A stretch of 21,241 bases of DNA from Nocardioidaceae bacterium (GTDB lineage Bacteria; Actinomycetota; Actinomycetes; Propionibacteriales; Nocardioidaceae). Position 1 is the stretch's first letter. Each line of letters starts with the position of its first letter. The stretch covers positions 1 to 21,241 of the forward strand of contig JACCZI010000156.1 in NCBI GenBank assembly GCA_013696015.1. The letters are read 5' to 3'. This document shows, piece by piece, positions 1-7,300 of the stretch. The notes under the pieces are model-generated. The model saw only the letters and a program-made list of their open reading frames with translations, searched no databases and was not told the origin of the DNA. The position numbers were made by a program, and so were the translations under genes.

Positions 1-412
1 CAAACATCGCCGAGTAGGCCGCTCCCCGCAGCAGGGCCCATGTGAGCTCCCCCGTTGCGACATCCCATGGCCGTAGCGGGGTTGCGAGGATGGAGTCGTA
101 CAGCTTCTGGTACTTCATCCGGAAGAAGAGCCCGTACGTGGAGTCGAACAGCGACCCGTTCATCGCCGACGCCGCCAGCAGCGCCGGAGCGACGAACTCG
201 GTGTAGCCGATGACCTGGCCGCCGGGCAGGCGGAACTCCTCGACCAGGTCGGCGACGCCGACGCCGATGGAGAGCAGGTACAGCACCGGCTCGAGGAAGC
301 CGGTCAAGAACACCGGCCAGGCTCGCTTGTAGACGAGGAAGTTGCGCTCCACGAGCCGCCACCCGGTGCCACGCACCGGCAGCGGCAGCACCCGCGCGGT
401 CAGCGTGGCCAT
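1..412 (-). CDS. ABC-2 type transporter permease, partial (C-terminus beyond window)
   Basis: Reading the minus strand from an ATG at 412 gives an open frame to the window edge, 137 codons without a stop. The protein starts MATLTARVLPLPVRGTGWRL and continues with a hydrophobic stretch around residues 34-50, then a segment ending ILATPLRPWDV at about residues 112-122. The neighbouring permease has the matching segment MTATPLRVVDV, so the two are paralogues of the ABC-2 (NodJ/DrrB-like) family. Such permeases have about six membrane helices and form the channel of an exporter; the later helices are missing here. Its ATG shares one base with the TGA of the upstream permease (TGATG), so translation is probably coupled, and it is the third gene of the operon. 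The exported substrate cannot be told. The family call is firm; the end of the gene is outside the window. Confidence 0.85.
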   Translation of the reverse strand, partial: MATLTARVLPLPVRGTGWRLVERNFLVYKRAWPVFLTGFLEPVLYLLSIGVGVADLVEEFRLPGGQVIGYTEFVAPALLAASAMNGSLFDSTYGLFFRMKYQKLYDSILATPLRPWDVATGELTWALLRGAAYSAMF

Positions 413-1197
413 CAGGAGCTGGCCCCGACGAGCCGGCGCTCGAAGGTCTTTCGGGCCCAGAGCCAACCGACGACGACCCACACCAGCAGATACGCGACAT
501 GGCCGACACCCGGCCACCACGACGCGGTCCCGAGCGTGAAGTCGCGGCACAGCTCGACGCCGTGCCAGACCGGGGTCAGGTACGCGAGCCATTCGACGGT
601 GTCCGGCATCTGTTCGACCGGGAAGAACGCGCCGCTGAACAAGAACATCGGTATGAGTCCGAGCCGGAACAACACGGCGAAGCTGCTGTCGGTCTTGATC
701 CAGGCCGAGTAGCCGAAGACCGGTGTCGTGCATGCCAAACCGACAAGCACCGCAGAAAGCAGCGCCCCGAGCGCTCCCACGACCGATCCTGCGACGCCGA
801 AGGCCGCGAGTACGAGCAGGAACACCGCACATGTCGTCGCCAGTCGGAACCCGACGTACAACAGGTTGCCGTTGAGGACGTCGACAACGCGCAGTGGCGT
901 GGCGGTCATCGAGGAGTAGACCTTGTTCCACTTGAACTTGCCGAACACCGCGAAGGACGACTCGAGGACCGCGGTCTGCATCGCCGTGGTCGCCAAGAGC
1001 CCGGGTGCGATGAAGGCAAGGTACGAGACTCCCGCGAGCACCCGAGGGCCGGAGCTGTCGTCGACGTACCCGCCGAGACCGATGCCCATGGCGCTCAGAA
1101 ACAGCAACGGCATCACGAACGAGCTGACGACGCTGCCCTTCCAGGTGCGCCGGTACGTCGTCACCCAGTAGTCGAGCTGGCGTACCACGAGCTCCAT
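412..1197 (-). CDS. ABC-2 type transporter permease (NodJ/DrrB-like)
   Basis: A 261-residue integral membrane protein. Hydrophobic segments fall near residues 24-42, 57-76, 108-132, 137-158, 174-192 and 229-246, giving the six-helix plan usual for this family. The segment FLFSGAFFPVEQMP before the last helix, followed by TPVWHGVELCR, is typical of NodJ-type exporters. It should form the membrane channel with the paralogous permease that follows, driven by the ATPase encoded just before it. The start is the ATG at 1197, with a good ribosome site (GAGGGA) about 8 bases upstream and only 11 bases after the ATPase stop. The substrate is unknown; NodIJ/DrrAB relatives export lipooligosaccharides, drugs or lipids, and nothing here chooses between them. 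Confidence 0.9.
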   Translation of the reverse strand: MELVVRQLDYWVTTYRRTWKGSVVSSFVMPLLFLSAMGIGLGGYVDDSSGPRVLAGVSYLAFIAPGLLATTAMQTAVLESSFAVFGKFKWNKVYSSMTATPLRVVDVLNGNLLYVGFRLATTCAVFLLVLAAFGVAGSVVGALGALLSAVLVGLACTTPVFGYSAWIKTDSSFAVLFRLGLIPMFLFSGAFFPVEQMPDTVEWLAYLTPVWHGVELCRDFTLGTASWWPGVGHVAYLLVWVVVGWLWARKTFERRLVGASS

Positions 1198-1208
1198 GTC
1201 AGCGTCCC

Positions 1209-2150
1209 TCAGTCCACCAGGGTCCGGCCGGTCAGCCGCAGGAAGACGTCCTCCAGCGTCGAGCGGCGCACCAGCACCGCCACCGGTCGCAGGCCGCGGT
1301 CATGGACAGCGATCGCGGCCGCCTCACCCTCGTCGGTGTAGAGCAACAGCCGGTCGGGCAGGATCTCGACCCGCTGGGCCAGGTCGGACACCTTGCTGGC
1401 CACGGCCTCGTGCTCGCCCACCCCGAACCGCAGCTCGGTGACCTCGCGGGTGGAGTGGGCGGCGATCAGCTCCAGCGGTGACCCCTCCGCGACGATGACC
1501 CCGTTGTCCATGACGACGAGCCGGTCGCACAGCTGCTCGGCCTCGTCCATGTAGTGCGTCGTCAGCACCAGTGTCACGCCCTGCTGCTTCAGCCGGAACA
1601 ACCGCTCCCAGACAAGGTGCCGGGCCTGCGGGTCCAGACCGGTCGTCGGCTCGTCGAGCAGCAACAGCTCGGGACGGTTGATCAGGGAGCGCGCGATCGT
1701 CAGTCGCCGCTTCATCCCCCCGGACAGGTCCTCCACACTGTCCCCGGCCTTGTCGGTCAGCTGGACGAAGTCGAGCAGCTCATCCGCTCGCTCGCGGCAC
1801 TCCACCCGGGACAGCCCGAAGTAGCGGCCGTACACGGTGAGGTTCTCCCGCACCGTGATCTCCATGTCGAGCGAGTCCTCCTGCGGACACACCCCCAGCC
1901 GCGCCCGGATCGCCGGCCCGTCGGACGCCGGGTCGAGCCCCAGGATGCGCAGCTCCCCCGCCGAGACCGGTGACACGGCGCCGATCATCCGCATCGCTGA
2001 TGACTTGCCGGCGCCGTTGGGGCCGAGGAAGCCGAACGCCTCGCCCGGTCGCACCTCGACGTCGATCCCTCGCACGGCGGTGAAGTCGCCGTACGTCTTG
2101 GTCAGGCCACGTGCCCGCACCAGCGGTTCACCAACGGTGGTCGCGTGCAC
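1209..2150 (-). CDS. ABC transporter ATP-binding protein (NodI/DrrA-like)
   Basis: A 313-residue ATPase that should power the two permeases downstream. All nucleotide-binding motifs are present and intact: Walker A GPNGAGKS (residues 43-50), Q-loop Q90, signature LSGGM (142-146), Walker B LLLLDEP (162-168) and switch His199. After about residue 215 comes the extra C-terminal domain seen in DrrA/NodI-type ATPases, ending LEDVFLRLTGR. The start is taken as GTG at 2150: it gives an N-terminus of normal length ahead of the LTKTYG core, and a TAGAGT -10-like hexamer lies only 8 bases upstream, so the mRNA may have almost no leader. No clear Shine-Dalgarno precedes it. A start further upstream in the same frame cannot be ruled out. 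Confidence 0.93.
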   Translation of the reverse strand: MHATTVGEPLVRARGLTKTYGDFTAVRGIDVEVRPGEAFGFLGPNGAGKSSAMRMIGAVSPVSAGELRILGLDPASDGPAIRARLGVCPQEDSLDMEITVRENLTVYGRYFGLSRVECRERADELLDFVQLTDKAGDSVEDLSGGMKRRLTIARSLINRPELLLLDEPTTGLDPQARHLVWERLFRLKQQGVTLVLTTHYMDEAEQLCDRLVVMDNGVIVAEGSPLELIAAHSTREVTELRFGVGEHEAVASKVSDLAQRVEILPDRLLLYTDEGEAAAIAVHDRGLRPVAVLVRRSTLEDVFLRLTGRTLVD

Positions 2151-2158
2151 GAGTCGGC

Positions 2159-2181
2159 ACTCTATGCCGGACCTGCGACAG
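2159..2181 (-). promoter_or_regulatory. Candidate near-leaderless promoter of the ABC exporter operon
   Basis: On the minus strand TAGAGT (2164-2159) fits the actinobacterial -10 TANNNT and ends 8 bases before the GTG at 2150, so transcription would begin about two bases before the start codon. Exactly 8 bases upstream of it is CTGTCGCAG (2181-2173), matching 6 of 9 positions of the damage-promoter element TTGTCRGTG (consensus TTGTCRGTG-N8-TANNNT). The -10 is fair evidence; the damage element is a weak match. Confidence 0.35.
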
Positions 2182-2301
2182 CCCCGAACGGATTACGCCA
2201 GCACGAAGCAGCACCGCCCGAATCGTGACCGTGCCGTGCTGGACGCGGGCCGCGCCAGGGGCAACCATCGAGGCGGCTGGAACGTCTGGGGGACGTGAGT
2301 G

Positions 2302-2394
2302 ATGACCGGTGTACTGCCGCGAGCGACCCGCGGTGACCGCAGTCGCGCCCGCACTCCCCCTGGTCGTCATTCCCGTGGCGGCCGGCATGGGTGA
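2302..2394 (+). CDS. Possible 30-residue leader ORF before the sigma factor
   Basis: An ATG at 2302 has a ribosome site (GGGGGA, 2288-2293) about 8 bases upstream and opens a 30-codon frame rich in Arg and Gly, ending TGA at 2392-2394. It overlaps the proposed sigma-factor ATG (2387) by 8 bases, an arrangement that could couple translation of the sigma factor, which has only a weak ribosome site of its own. No similarity is recognised. In DNA this rich in GC a short open frame can arise by chance, so this is tentative. Confidence 0.25.
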   Translation: MTGVLPRATRGDRSRARTPPGRHSRGGRHG

Positions 2395-2896
2395 CCACGA
2401 ACAGGCGGCCTTCGACGCCTTCGTCCGCGCCCGGCTGCCCGAGCTGCTTCGCTTCGGGCGGGCGCTGACCGGAAGCGACGCGGCGGCGGCCGACCTGGTG
2501 CAGGACGCGCTCGAGCGCACGCTGGTCCAGTGGTCACGACTGCAGTCACGCGAGCAGCCGGAGGGCTACGTCCGGCAGGTCATGATCAACCGCAACATCA
2601 GCATCTGGCGCCGGCTGCGGCGGGAACGCCTCACCGATGAGCTTCCCGACCGCGGCACCCGGGACAGCCACCGCGACGACGAGCTCTGGCAGGCGATCCG
2701 GGAGCTGCCTCCCCGCCAGCGTGCCGTGATCGCGCTGCGGTACTACGAGGACCTCACCGAGGCCGACGTGGCTGCGGTGCTGGGCTGCTCGGTGGGAACG
2801 GTCAAGAGCCAGAGCGCCAAAGCCCTGGCGAAGCTGCGGACGCGGTCCGGGACGTTCAGCGAGGTCCCGCTGGTGCGTCCGGGAGGGTCAGCGTGA
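2387..2896 (+). CDS. SigE-family ECF RNA polymerase sigma-70 factor
   Basis: From the ATG at 2387 the protein is 169 residues and begins MGDHEQAAFDAFVRARLPEL, the normal length and N-terminus for the actinobacterial SigE family of ECF sigma factors (TIGR02983-type). Region sigma-2 spans about residues 8-78, with DLVQDALERTLVQW and YVRQVMINRNISIWRR as expected for core binding and -10 recognition. Region sigma-4 spans about 96-152, with LPPRQRAVIALRYYEDLTEADVAA split by the usual turn and a helix-turn-helix at VLGCSVGTVKSQSAKALAKL. An in-frame GTG at 2309 would add 26 residues that do not look like the family, so I prefer 2387. Its stop overlaps the GTG of the next gene (GTGA), and that membrane protein is its likely partner. 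The target promoters are not known. Confidence 0.92.
   Translation: MGDHEQAAFDAFVRARLPELLRFGRALTGSDAAAADLVQDALERTLVQWSRLQSREQPEGYVRQVMINRNISIWRRLRRERLTDELPDRGTRDSHRDDELWQAIRELPPRQRAVIALRYYEDLTEADVAAVLGCSVGTVKSQSAKALAKLRTRSGTFSEVPLVRPGGSA
2881..2887 (+). promoter_or_regulatory. Ribosome binding site deciding the GTG start of the Asp-box gene
   Basis: GGGAGGG sits 5 bases before the GTG at 2893, inside the end of the sigma-factor gene. It supports that GTG as the start and the coupled expression of the two genes. Confidence 0.7.
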
Positions 2897-4269
2897 CCCC
2901 GGCGGAGCAGCACCCCGACGGGTTCGAGTCACAGCTCCGCGACGCGCTGCGGGCGGGTCCGGGCTCATCTGCGCCTCGCGGAGACGAAGAACTGCTGAGG
3001 TCGGTGCACCACCGCGCCGCCCGCCGGCGGACCAGGCGCCGGGTGGCCGGTGCCTCGGTTGTGGTGGCCGGTGTCGCCGGCGCGGCGGTGATCGTCCCCC
3101 AGCTGCCGGACGCCACCGTCTCGACCGCCAGCACACCGGAGGCTTTCACGCCATCGACGCCGTCTAGGACGTCACCGTCGACGGCGAGCGCGCTCAGCAC
3201 GGCCGCCGCCACCGACGCTGGTGCAACCCCCTCTCTGTCGCCTGCCACCGACCCGACGTTGGTGCCCGGCCACCCGGTCCGGCCCGAGGACGTCGACGTC
3301 GAGTCGGTGACCGCGGTTCGTGACGAGCAGTTCTGGGTGCTCGGCACCGGGCAGTGTCCGGAGGGGCGCTGCCGGGTGGTCGCCCATACCATCGACGCCG
3401 GCGAGACGTTCGAGTTCCGTGCCGGTCCGGATCCCGTGGCGCCATCGACCGACCCAACGCCCGGCGGGCTAGTTGGGAGCGACCCGGGCACCGACCTGCG
3501 CTCTGCCGTCAACGGCAGGGACGCCTGGGGCTACGACGGTGAGGTGTGGGCCACGCACGACGCCGGGCGCAGCTGGGACCCGGTCACGATGCCTGTCCCT
3601 GCGACGATCACCAGCATCCAGGCGTGGGGCGACACCGTGTGGGCGTTCGGCGTCGCGGCGGCCGACGGGACACCGGTTGTCTTCTCGGCGCCGGTCGGTG
3701 AGGACCTCTGGACCAGCGCCGAGCTGGGTCTCACCAGCACCGACCGGCTCGACGTCCCCGTGGTGGCCGACGGGGTCGTCGGGGTCTTGGTGACGCACGC
3801 CGACGGCGAGCAGGCGTACGTACGCTCCGTGGACGGCGGTGCGACATGGGACGTCGTGCCGGCCCCCTCCGGCTGCGACACACCCCTGTCGAGCAGCGGC
3901 GTCGAGCGAGCCCTGTGGCTGCACTGCGTCTCCGGCGAGCAGGCCCTGGTCGCGGTCAGCACCGACGCCGGGACCACGTGGGCTGAGCAAGAGGTGCCGC
4001 TGCCGCAGTCGACCCTGACAACGATGACCGGCATCGACGCCACCGAGGCACTCGTCACCGACACCACCTCGGTGTGGATCGTCAGCATGGGCGCGGGGAC
4101 GGAACCGGTCAGCGGACCCTTCGCCGCGGCCGACGACGTCTGGGACGGGACCGGCTACACGTACGCCGGGTTCACCGACCCTGCCACCGGCTATCTGGTC
4201 ACCTCCGGTGGTGAGCTGGCCCGCAGCGAGGACGGCGGTCGGACCTGGACCCCCGTCGACCTGCCCTGA
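2893..4269 (+). CDS. Membrane-anchored Asp-box (BNR) repeat protein, putative anti-sigma/sensor
   Basis: A 458-residue protein not recognised as a named gene. Residues 1-50 are polar and end in an Arg-rich stretch (HHRAARRRTRRR), followed by one hydrophobic segment at about 51-68 and then a Thr/Ser/Pro/Ala-rich linker to about 128. This layout predicts a short cytoplasmic tail, a single membrane helix and a large outside domain. The outside domain carries four clear Asp-box motifs (S/T-x-D-x-G-x-T/S-W): THDAGRSW 221-228, SVDGGATW 312-319, STDAGTTW 356-363, SEDGGRTW 445-452, plus a degenerate TIDAGETF 166-173. Asp-boxes sit on beta-propeller blades in sialidases and related folds. Because it overlaps the sigma gene by 4 bp, a role as anti-sigma or signal receptor is inferred. 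No HxxxCxxC zinc anti-sigma motif is seen in the tail, and a sialidase role is not supported. Confidence 0.8.
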   Translation: MTPAEQHPDGFESQLRDALRAGPGSSAPRGDEELLRSVHHRAARRRTRRRVAGASVVVAGVAGAAVIVPQLPDATVSTASTPEAFTPSTPSRTSPSTASALSTAAATDAGATPSLSPATDPTLVPGHPVRPEDVDVESVTAVRDEQFWVLGTGQCPEGRCRVVAHTIDAGETFEFRAGPDPVAPSTDPTPGGLVGSDPGTDLRSAVNGRDAWGYDGEVWATHDAGRSWDPVTMPVPATITSIQAWGDTVWAFGVAAADGTPVVFSAPVGEDLWTSAELGLTSTDRLDVPVVADGVVGVLVTHADGEQAYVRSVDGGATWDVVPAPSGCDTPLSSSGVERALWLHCVSGEQALVAVSTDAGTTWAEQEVPLPQSTLTTMTGIDATEALVTDTTSVWIVSMGAGTEPVSGPFAAADDVWDGTGYTYAGFTDPATGYLVTSGGELARSEDGGRTWTPVDLP

Positions 4270-4295
4270 GGTGCTGTTGCACCAGGACACGTGTC
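4270..4295. repeat. Two short dyads between the Asp-box gene and lhr
   Basis: GGTGC-TGTT-GCACC (4270-4283) is a perfect 5-bp stem starting one base after the Asp-box gene's stop, and GACACGTGTC (4286-4295) is a perfect 10-bp palindrome. The first could weakly terminate the sigma operon, though no T-run follows. The second overlaps the upstream element of the proposed lhr promoter and could be an operator. Short dyads like these also occur by chance. Confidence 0.3.
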
Positions 4296-4313
4296 GGTGG
4301 GATCGGCGAGACT
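4291..4313 (+). promoter_or_regulatory. Candidate RecA-NDp/PafBC-type DNA-damage promoter of lhr, leaderless
   Basis: GTGTCGGTG (4291-4299), then exactly 8 bases, then GAGACT (4308-4313). The published actinobacterial RecA-independent damage promoter is TTGTCRGTG-N8-TANNNT, first defined at mycobacterial recA and later tied to the activator PafBC. The match is 10 of 12 fixed positions (first T is G; first T of the -10 is G) with correct spacing. The -10 ends 6 bases before the ATG at 4320, so the start of transcription would fall on the ATG itself. This fits the lack of a strong ribosome site before lhr. Confidence 0.5.
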
Positions 4314-4319
4314 TCCTAG

Positions 4320-7300
4320 ATGGGTACACAGCAGCCGGCCGACCCGGTGCTCGACCGCTTCTCGGCGGCAGCGCGCGCCTGGTTCACCGGGTCGTTCCCC
4401 GAGCCGACCCCGGCCCAGCTCGGTGCGTGGGACGCGATCTCCACCGGATCGCATGCGCTGGTGGTGGCGCCGACCGGCTCCGGCAAGACGCTCGCGGCAT
4501 TCCTGTGGGCCCTGGACCGGCTGACCACGACCGAACCGCCTGCGGACCCGACGCGCCGCTGTCGGGTGCTCTACGTCTCGCCGCTCAAGGCGTTAGCCGT
4601 GGACGTCGAGCGCAACCTGCGAGCGCCGCTGGTCGGGATCCGGCAGACCGCCAAGCGGCTCGGCGCCGACGTCGTCGACGTGGCGGTGGGTGTCCGCTCG
4701 GGCGACACCCCGGCCCTCGAGCGCCGCCGGCTGTCCACGCATCCACCGGACATCCTGATCACGACGCCGGAGTCGCTGTATCTCATGCTGACGTCGTCGG
4801 CCCGTGAGTCACTGCGCGGCATCGACACCGTCATCGTCGACGAGGTGCACGCGGTGTTCGGCACCAAGCGGGGAGCTCACCTCGCGGTCTCGCTGGAGCG
4901 GCTTGACGCGCTGCTCGACGCCCCAGCCCAACGGGTCGGCCTGTCGGCGACCGTGCGTCCGATCGACGAGGTGGCCCGCTTCCTGGGCGGGGGCGCCGCC
5001 GTACGCGTGGTGGCACCCCCGGCTGCGAAGCGGTGGGACCTGTCGGTGGTGGTGCCGGTCGAGGACATGTCCGAGATCGGGACGGCCGCCGGGCACGACC
5101 AGCCGGACGGCGACGGAGCGCGGACGATGTCGATCTGGCCGCACGTCGAGAAGCGCATCGTCGACCTCGTGGCGCAGCATCGCGCCACGATTGTGTTCGC
5201 CAACTCGCGCCGCCTCGCCGAGCGGCTGACCGCCCGGTTCAACGAGATCGCCACCGAACGTGCCGACGCTGCACTGCCGGAACCGGCCGTGCCCGCGCTG
5301 GCCATGGGTCAGAGCGGTGCAACGCAGGGCGCCGCCACCGTCATCGCGCGGGCTCACCACGGCTCGGTGTCGAAAGAGCAGCGGGCGCTGATCGAGGACG
5401 ACCTCAAGTCGGGACGGCTGCCCTGCGTGGTCGCGACCAGCAGCCTCGAGCTCGGGATCGACATGGGCGCCGTCGACCTCGTCGTGCAGGTCGAGGCTCC
5501 ACCGTCGGTCGCCAGCGGCCTGCAACGCGTGGGCCGGGCCGGCCATCAGGTGGGCGAGGTGTCGCGCGGAGTGCTCTTCCCCAAGCACCGGGCCGACCTG
5601 GTCAACGCGGCCGTGAGCGTCGAGCGGATGCGTGCCGGCGCCATCGAGTCGCTGTCGATGCCGGCCAACCCGCTCGACGTCCTGGCCCAGCACACGGTGG
5701 CCGCAGCGGCGATGGAGCCGCTCGACGTCGACACCTGGTTCGCTCTAGTACGCCGGGCCGCCCCGTTCGCCTCGCTGCCGCGCTCGGCGTACGACGCGAC
5801 GCTGGACCTGCTGTCGGGGCGCTACCCCTCCGACGAGTTCGCCGAGCTGCGCCCACGGGTCGTGTGGGACCGGGTCGCCGGCACGCTGGTCGGGCGCCCG
5901 GGGGCGCAACGGCTCGCCGTCACCTCCGGTGGCACGATCCCCGATCGCGGCCTGTTCGGGGTCTTTCTGGTCGGCGCTGACACCTCGCGGGGCTCGGCGC
6001 GTGTCGGTGAGCTCGACGAGGAGATGGCCTACGAGTCCCGGGTCGGCGACGTGTTCGCGCTGGGGGCTACGAGCTGGCGGATCGAGGACATCACGCACGA
6101 CCGGGTGCTGGTGAGCCCCGCTCCGGGCCAGCCGGGGCGGTTGCCGTTCTGGAAGGGCGACGCCATTGGTCGGCCCGCCGAGCTGGGAGCCGCCGTGGGG
6201 CGGTTCGTCGCCGAGCTGGCGGCCGCGCCCCGCGACAAGGCCCTGGGCCGGCTGCGCGACGCTGGGCTCGACCAGTGGGCGGCAGCGAACCTCGTAGGCT
6301 TCCTCACCGAGCAGCGTGAGAGCACCGGCCACGTGCCCACCGACAGGCTGCTGCTCGTGGAGCGGGTGCGTGACGAGCTGGGCGACTGGCGCATCTTGTT
6401 GCACTCGCCGTACGGGCTACAGGTGCACGGGCCGTGGGCACTGGCGGTCGCGGCTCGGCTGCGAGAGCGCACCGGCGTCGATGCCCAGGCGATGGCCAGC
6501 GACGACGGCATCGTGGTGCGGCTGCCCGAGACCGACGCCGAGCCGCCCGGTGCCGAGGTGTTCCACTTCGAGCCGGACGAGATCACCGACCTCGTGACCG
6601 CCGAGGTCGGCGGCTCGGCGCTGTTCGCCTCCCGGTTCCGCGAATGCGCCGCACGTGCCCTGCTGCTGCCCAGACGCGACCCGAGCCGGCGCAGCCCGCT
6701 GTGGCAGCAGCGGCAGCGCTCTGCGCAGCTGCTGGAGGTGGCGCGCAACTATCCGAGCTTCCCGATCGTGCTCGAGGCGGTGCGCGAGTGCCTGCAGGAC
6801 GTCTACGACGTGCCCGCGCTGACCTCGCTGATGCGCGACGTGGCCGCCCGACGCATCACGATGGCGGAGGTCTCGACGCAGACACCGTCCCCGTTCGCGC
6901 GTTCGCTGCTGTTCGGGTACGTCGCGGCGTTCCTGTACGAGGGCGACAGCCCGCTCGCCGAGCGCCGGGCGGCGGCCCTGTCGCTGGACTCCACGCTGCT
7001 GGCGGAGCTGCTGGGCCGAGCCGAGCTGCGCGACCTGCTCGACGGCGACGTCGTCGACGAGATCGAGGCCGAGCTGCAACGGCTGACCGCTGACCGCCGG
7101 GCGCGTGATGCCGAGGGGGTGGCCGACCTGCTCCGCATGCTCGGGCCGCTGACGACAGCCGAGCTGCAGGCCCGCAGCGCGGGCCGGGACGACGAGACCG
7201 TGAGGTGGCTGGAGTCGCTGACGGCCGCCCGGCGGACCATCGCCGTCTCCTACGCCGGCCAGAGCTGGTGGGCCGGCGTCGAAGACGCCAGCCGGCTGCG

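Noticed and set aside
2279..2300. GGAAC as an ECF -35 for self-regulation of the sigma factor
   Set aside because: No CGTT/CGTC-type -10 at 15-18 bases downstream; the target motif of this sigma factor is unknown.
2893..4269. Sialidase or photosystem-assembly protein based on Asp-boxes
   Set aside because: Asp-boxes are a structural motif; no FRIP motif or sialidase catalytic set is seen, and gene context favours a sensor.
4809..5693. 294-residue minus-strand open frame inside lhr
   Set aside because: Shadow of a conserved helicase core; His/Arg/Gly-rich with no domain or ribosome site evidence.
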